NCBI GenBank assembly: GCA_031278255.1 | Contig: JAITKU010000111.1 | Coordinates: 1 to 10,511 of the forward strand | Direction of reading: 5' to 3' | Source: Eubacteriales Family XIII. Incertae Sedis bacterium | Lineage (GTDB): Bacteria > Bacillota > Clostridia > Peptostreptococcales > Anaerovoracaceae | Length of the DNA: 10,511 nucleotides | Shown here: in pieces, positions 6,968 to 10,511 of the stretch | Numbering within the stretch: the stretch's first letter is position 1 | How the letters are laid out: each line of letters begins with the position of its first letter | The notes under the pieces: generated by a model | Seen by the model: only the letters and a program-made list of their open reading frames with translations | The model's database searches: none | Told to the model about the DNA's origin: nothing | Made by a program: the position numbers and the translations under genes

Positions 6968-7318
6968 ATGGCTAAATCACTCGGTGAGGTGAACTACGAG
7001 TACCTCGTTGAATTTTTCGGCTCCGCTTCGGGTCATGAGGATTTTTTCACGTCGGACGACGGTGAAGCGCTTCTCGTGTTTCCGCCGCAGTCGCGGGCTT
7101 CCGCTTTCGCCGAAGGGTCGGGCGAGGGGGACGCGCGGGTCCTCGCGCAGGACGATCCCGTCGCGTCGGGTTTTGCGCGGGACGAGGGGGACGAGACGGT
7201 CTCGCAGGGGCACTTGGATGTTTCTCCGTCCGGCAAGGGGAACGCGCGCGCGCGGTTGCGGCGCGGCGCCCTTGCCCTCGGACGGGTTCTTGCGCGACGG
7301 ACGCGCGGCGAGGCTTAG
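6968..7318 (+). CDS. Small protein of unknown function with shared N-terminal motif
   Basis: The predicted product is 116 aa; I recognise no family. Translation starts at ATG 6968 after GAGG/GGGGG. The first 15 residues, MAKSLGEVNYEYLVE, match the starts of the proteins encoded at 7396 and 9120. Residues ~16-42 contain FF and LLVF hydrophobic patches. Residues ~50-85 are rich in Gly, Asp and Glu, and the last ~25 residues are strongly basic (RARLRRGA, ARRTRGEA). There is no signal peptide or membrane segment, so it is probably cytoplasmic. First codon positions are purine-rich (GAC, GAG, GGG, GCG), as expected of real coding sequence, and the strong promoter and start support expression. The tail could be disordered or partly degenerate. 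It could also be the remnant of a longer protein whose body was lost. Confidence 0.6.
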   Translation: MAKSLGEVNYEYLVEFFGSASGHEDFFTSDDGEALLVFPPQSRASAFAEGSGEGDARVLAQDDPVASGFARDEGDETVSQGHLDVSPSGKGNARARLRRGALALGRVLARRTRGEA

Positions 7319-7395
7319 GCTTTGGCGGGCGCGCGGCGCGGCGTTTGCCTGTCCGTTGCGGCAACCGCGATGACGATACGGTGCATTGGCGTGAA

Positions 7396-8046
7396 ATGGC
7401 AAAATCATTACAGCAGATAAACCTTGAGTTCAACAGAGAGAGCGGCTTTGAGAGGGGTCTCGCCGCCCTGCCGCGCTTTTCGGATATCCTGCGCGCGGCC
7501 TTTTCGGAATTTCGCTACCGCGGAAAGGCGGAACTGGAAATGGGCGGCGTCGTGTGGCGCGTTCTGGCGACGGAGGACGAAGCGGTCCTGCTGATTTCAA
7601 AGGAGATCCTGGGGCGGCGAAAGTTTCACGGCGCGAGTCCCTTTTGCGGTTGGAACGAGAGCGAGATACGCGCATATCTGAACGGCGCTTTTTATGATCG
7701 TTTTCCGGCGGAGGCGCGGGCGCTGATCCCGGCGGTCGCGAACGATACCGCGACGGATTGCGAGGGCGAACGCGTTTCGCGGGACAGGATATTTCTGTTG
7801 AGTCTCGACGAGGCGCGAGACGGGCGATATTTCGCGGACGCGGAGGACCGGATCGCCCTGTACGGCGGCGAGGGTCCTTGGTGGTGGTGGTTGCGTTGCT
7901 GCGGGGCGGGCATCGACGCGAACGCCGCCGTGAACGACACGGTGGCGGCCGTGGACAAAAACGGGATTTTCAACCGCGCCTACACCGATTTGGAAATGGG
8001 AGGGGTTCGTCCGGCCCTGTGGATGCGCTTGGGCGGCGGCGCTTGA
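7396..8046 (+). CDS. DUF6273-type protein with shared N-terminal motif
   Basis: The predicted product is 216 aa. ATG 7396 is chosen because it places MAKSLQQINLEFNRE at the very N-terminus, aligned with the proteins at 6968 and 9120; its ribosome binding site is weak. Residues ~45-213 resemble DUF6273, which is common in gut Clostridia: WRVLATEDEAVLLISKEIL (W54 onwards), WNESEIRAYLNGAFYDRF (~86-103), DRIFLLSLDEA, a run of four Trp (W162-W165) followed by LR, and the closing GVRPALWMRL. The W-S-E-x-R-x-Y-L-N and R-P-A-L-W pattern recalls C-type-lectin-like/FGE-like folds, so a ligand-binding rather than enzymatic role is plausible, but the domain has no established function. No signal peptide or membrane segment is present, so it is expected to be cytoplasmic. 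It lies 77 bp after the small gene and is probably co-transcribed with it. Confidence 0.85.
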   Translation: MAKSLQQINLEFNRESGFERGLAALPRFSDILRAAFSEFRYRGKAELEMGGVVWRVLATEDEAVLLISKEILGRRKFHGASPFCGWNESEIRAYLNGAFYDRFPAEARALIPAVANDTATDCEGERVSRDRIFLLSLDEARDGRYFADAEDRIALYGGEGPWWWWLRCCGAGIDANAAVNDTVAAVDKNGIFNRAYTDLEMGGVRPALWMRLGGGA

Positions 8047-8169
8047 ACGGACGCCGCGCTCTCCCGCTTTCGGGACGGGGGGATTTTGATCGATGGACCG
8101 GCGCGAAACCCCGCCGTTTGAACGGTAACGGATATACGGGTTGGTCATACGGAGGTCCCTTGACAGCCC

Positions 8170-8198
8170 TTAACATAGATCAAAGTACAAACTGTTAT
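8170..8198 (+). promoter_or_regulatory. Candidate promoter of the DivIVA-like operon
   Basis: TTAACA (8170-8175), a 17-bp spacer and TGTTAT (8193-8198, 4 of 6). The region is markedly AT-richer than its surroundings. A perfect TTGACA just upstream (8160-8165) lacks a good -10 at 16-18 bp. A perfect palindrome ACGATCGT (8203-8210) overlaps the predicted start point. Confidence 0.4.
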
Positions 8199-8271
8199 TA
8201 AAACGATCGTAAATACACGTATTCGCCGGAACCGCCATGTTTTGCGAAAAACAGGAAAGGAAGTGCATAAG

Positions 8272-9123
8272 TTGAGTCAAATGGTAAATTTCATCGAGGC
8301 AGCAAACGGGTATGACAAAAAACAAGTTGACGCTTATTTTGAAAAGATCACGAACGAGTATCAGAACGTATACAACGAATGCGTGGCGCTTCAGGATAGG
8401 CAGGAAAAACTTGAAGCCGAGAACAGCGAACTCGCGGAGAGCATTCAAAGCGCGCAGACGGAAAGAAGCGAAACGGATGCGACGCTGGCCGCTCTCAGGA
8501 ATGAGGTCGAGCAGCTGAAAGGTGAGTTGGCCAAGGCGATAGAAAGCAGTGCGGCTTCGAGCGGCGACGAGATGTACAATGCGCTGGCGGAGGAAGCGGA
8601 GATATTGGCGAATCGCCTGAAAGCGGAGATAGACGTGCTGACGGCCGAGAATCACCGCCTGAACGGGGTTTTGAAGGAGCAATCCGAGACGAAAACCGGC
8701 GACAGGGGGCCGATCGACGGGGAAACCGTACCCAAGAACCGTTTCGACGCGATTACCGCCGCGTATATCAGCCTGACGGAAGAAAAACGGGAGGACAAGG
8801 TTCTGCTTTCGATCCTGCAAAAGGAGAACGAGGAGCTGAAGAACGAGAACGTCCGGCTCGGCAAGAGCGTCAAGAAGCGTTTGGGCGCGGAGTCGGAGGT
8901 GATTTCCAAGGCCCTTTTGGACGCGGAGGTCATCGCGAATCAGATTATTTCGGACGCCAGGGAGAAAGCCTTGAGCATCGTCGAGGACGCGAAAGTGGAT
9001 TTCAACAAGATATTCGAGGCGAGAAAGAAGCTGCTGGATGAAATTGACAGCGTACAGAGGGGCCTGCAGGGGCTGATTACGCAGGGCGATACCTTTGACG
9101 AACTCTTTGCGGAAGATCAATGA
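8272..9123 (+). CDS. DivIVA-domain coiled-coil protein
   Basis: The predicted product is 283 aa. A TTG start at 8272 is preferred because AAGGAAG (8257-8263) ends 8 nt before it; ATG 8281, three codons later, would be 17 nt away. The N-terminus carries the DivIVA signature, FIEAANGYDKKQVDAYFEKITNEY (F7, G13-Y14-D15, Q18-V19-D20), which in the family forms a crossed-loop dimer that binds curved membrane. Long heptad-rich coiled coils follow (~20-140 and ~165-200). The C-terminal ALLDAEVIANQIISDAREKA segment is also typical of DivIVA. Such proteins form polar or septal scaffolds that recruit cell-division and wall-synthesis factors. At this length, with an extended coiled coil, it is probably a DivIVA paralogue and not GpsB (~100 aa). 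Codons near the start are AT-richer than in neighbouring genes. It is translationally coupled to the next gene. Confidence 0.88.
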   Translation: MSQMVNFIEAANGYDKKQVDAYFEKITNEYQNVYNECVALQDRQEKLEAENSELAESIQSAQTERSETDATLAALRNEVEQLKGELAKAIESSAASSGDEMYNALAEEAEILANRLKAEIDVLTAENHRLNGVLKEQSETKTGDRGPIDGETVPKNRFDAITAAYISLTEEKREDKVLLSILQKENEELKNENVRLGKSVKKRLGAESEVISKALLDAEVIANQIISDAREKALSIVEDAKVDFNKIFEARKKLLDEIDSVQRGLQGLITQGDTFDELFAEDQ

Positions 9124-10199
9124 TCAGACCGCTGGCCGAAATCAATGCGGAATATCGCGCCGAAATCGCCGCCGCGTCGCCTCCGGCGCAGGCTGTCTTT
9201 GCGCCGGGCGAAAACGATGCCGCGGCGGGGCCGATATCGACTTTCGGGGCGGAGGCGAAAGCGGTTGCGCCGCCCGGCCGAAAACTGTCGCGGTATACGA
9301 TTCCGATCGCGCTCGCGGTCGTCGCAATTATTCTGATTTTTGTCGCGGTGGTTTTGATCCTCGGCGACGCGTTGCCCGAGGGGGAGGCTTCGGAGGGCGC
9401 GCGTCAAACGCAGGAGGGCGGTGAATCCGGCGCGGACGTTTCCGGCGCGGACGTCGAAACGGGCGAAGTGCCCGGCGCGGAAAGGTACGATTCCGCCTTG
9501 GAAAGTTTGGAGAATGAGATCGACTCCGCGCGCGAATCCGAGACGGGGACGGACGCGGATGCGCACGGCGCCGATATCGAAGCCGCGCCCGGCCGGGCGG
9601 ATGTCGCCGCGCTGTACGCCCTTGTTGTGGGCGCCGCGCAGGCGGACGCGGTTATCCGGGATACGGCGGCGGTCGGCGATCTGCCGCATCGCAGGGACCT
9701 GATCGAACGAATCGACGCGTATTTTCTCGCGGACGCGGACGGAGACGCCGTTTCACTGCCGTCCGCCGCGGCGATCAATTCGGATGCGGCTTTCACGAGC
9801 CTGACGGAAGAGGCGAACGCGCTGATCAACGCCGTCAACGCGGGTCTCGCGCCCCCGGATCGTCTGTCTGAGGTGATCGATCTGCGAAAGAGGGCCTACG
9901 GGATATATCCGGTGCGCGTATTGAAAAAGCTGCTGGCGGTAGACTATACGGATTTGGGCATGTATTACGCCGCCGACGCGCGGCGCGTCGATGCGGCTTT
10001 GGACGCTCTTGTCCGCGCGATCGAATACAGGGTGGCGTATCTTCGCGATCTGCGTTCCGAGAGCGGCGACCGGCGCGCGCAGTTGCGCCGGATCGGGGGA
10101 GCCTACGCGGAAATCGCGGCGATCGTCGGTTCGGACGACGCGCGCAAGAGACATGCCGCTTATATCGCGGAGTGTTTTTATGAGATGGCCGCGCGTTGA
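9120..10199 (+). CDS. Single-pass membrane protein of unknown function with shared N-terminal motif
   Basis: The predicted product is 359 aa. Its ATG overlaps the DivIVA-like stop codon (ATGA, 9120-9123), so the two are translationally coupled and probably made in fixed proportion. It opens with MIRPLAEINAEYRAE, the motif also seen at 6968 and 7396. A soluble stretch (~16-55) ends in basic residues (RKLSRY) before a membrane segment (~60-81, IALAVVAIILIFVAVVLIL). By the positive-inside rule, the motif is cytoplasmic and the remainder extracellular. Residues ~85-160 form an acidic Gly/Asp/Glu-rich linker, and ~165-359 form a helical domain rich in Ala, Asp and Arg that matches nothing I recognise. 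The topology would let the cytoplasmic N-terminus contact the DivIVA-like protein while the helical domain acts at the wall. This is inference from gene order and topology. Confidence 0.85.
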   Translation: MIRPLAEINAEYRAEIAAASPPAQAVFAPGENDAAAGPISTFGAEAKAVAPPGRKLSRYTIPIALAVVAIILIFVAVVLILGDALPEGEASEGARQTQEGGESGADVSGADVETGEVPGAERYDSALESLENEIDSARESETGTDADAHGADIEAAPGRADVAALYALVVGAAQADAVIRDTAAVGDLPHRRDLIERIDAYFLADADGDAVSLPSAAAINSDAAFTSLTEEANALINAVNAGLAPPDRLSEVIDLRKRAYGIYPVRVLKKLLAVDYTDLGMYYAADARRVDAALDALVRAIEYRVAYLRDLRSESGDRRAQLRRIGGAYAEIAAIVGSDDARKRHAAYIAECFYEMAAR

Positions 10200-10298
10200 A
10201 CGGGCGGCTTGCGTTCGCTCCGCCGGCCCGCCGCTTCCAAGCCGCGGCGAGGGGCGTAAGGCCGGGGGCAAAGACCGTGGGCACGGGCCAAAATCCTG

Positions 10299-10328
10299 TT
10301 GACAGTATCGGAAATTATATAGTAAAAT
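10299..10328 (+). promoter_or_regulatory. Sigma-A promoter of tuf
   Basis: A perfect TTGACA (10299-10304) and TAAAAT (10323-10328) are 18 bp apart in an abruptly AT-rich stretch. The leader is about 60 nt and ends in AAAGGAGAT before the start codon. Confidence 0.8.
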
Positions 10329-10392
10329 AGTTTAGCGCAGACATTAAATGAAGAAATCTGTTTGGAAGAAGATATAAAGGAGATAAAAGATT

Positions 10393-10511
10393 ATGGGCAA
10401 GGCAAAATTCGAGAGGACGAAACCGCATGTGAACATCGGAACGATCGGGCATGTGGACCACGGCAAGACGACGCTGACGGCGGCGATCACAAAGACGCTG
10501 TTCCAGCGTTT
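10393..10511 (+). CDS. tuf: Elongation factor Tu, N-terminal fragment (3' cut by window)
   Basis: ATG 10393 lies 10 nt after AAGGAG (10377-10382). The 39 visible codons begin MGKAKFERTKPHVNIGTIG and include the G1 nucleotide-binding motif GHVDHGKT (residues 19-26), which is diagnostic of EF-Tu. The full protein would be about 400 aa; the window ends inside codon 40. EF-Tu delivers aminoacyl-tRNA to the ribosome as a GTP complex. The gene has its own promoter and is not directly preceded by fusA, so in this genome it stands outside the usual fusA-tuf arrangement or is a second copy. Confidence 0.97.
   Translation, partial: MGKAKFERTKPHVNIGTIGHVDHGKTTLTAAITKTLFQR

Noticed and set aside
6977..7408. 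Minus-strand frame as an alternative to the small motif gene
   Set aside because: It lacks a promoter and ribosome binding site, while the plus-strand frame has both plus the shared N-terminal motif and coding-like codon pattern.
8160..8189. Perfect TTGACA as the -35 of the DivIVA-like operon
   Set aside because: No acceptable -10 hexamer lies 16-18 bp downstream (AAGTAC, AGTACA). The TTAACA/TGTTAT pair fits better, though weakly.
10200..10290. Terminator between the membrane-protein gene and tuf
   Set aside because: The stretch is GC-rich with several imperfect inverted repeats, but no T tract follows any of them, so no terminator can be called.

Overview
The window looks like a chromosomal segment of a high-GC, Gram-positive anaerobe of the Bacillota, most likely class Clostridia. 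Supporting signs are two proteins with triple S-layer homology (SLH) domains of the clostridial type, a DivIVA-family coiled-coil protein, a Fe-dependent alcohol dehydrogenase with a possible Rex operator, a DUF6273-type protein, AGGAGG-type ribosome binding sites and sigma-A promoters (TTGACA/TATAAT-like with 17-18 bp spacers). The assignment is by inference; species cannot be named.

Left part (1-4153, + strand): the 3' end of a large SLH surface protein, then a promoter (1457-1485) and a two-gene unit. The first gene of this unit is a secreted alpha/alpha-barrel (prenyltransferase/cobalamin-binding-like) protein with three SLH domains. The second, 15 bp downstream, is a membrane-tethered protein with a C-terminal DUF4430 domain. 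Together they recall the two domains of animal transcobalamin/intrinsic factor, split over two genes.

Middle part (4154-6770): two terminator hairpins separate the DUF4430 gene from a convergent iron-containing alcohol dehydrogenase on the minus strand. The dehydrogenase has a near-consensus promoter and a Rex-like site between promoter and start codon. A divergently transcribed, membrane-anchored GH25 muramidase follows.

Right part (6771-10511, + strand): a near-consensus promoter sits inside a perfect 8-bp inverted repeat, followed by a structured leader of about 120 nt. Then come a small uncharacterised protein, a DUF6273-type protein, a DivIVA-domain coiled-coil protein with a TTG start, and a single-pass membrane protein translationally coupled to it (ATGA overlap). 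The most notable observation is that three of these otherwise unrelated proteins begin with the same roughly 15-residue motif, M-[AI]-[KR]-[SP]-L-x-[EQ]-[IV]-N-x-E-[YF]-x-x-E. It looks like a shared docking or targeting helix, and the DivIVA-type protein in the same cluster is an attractive but unproven partner. The window ends in the first 39 codons of tuf (EF-Tu), which has its own promoter.
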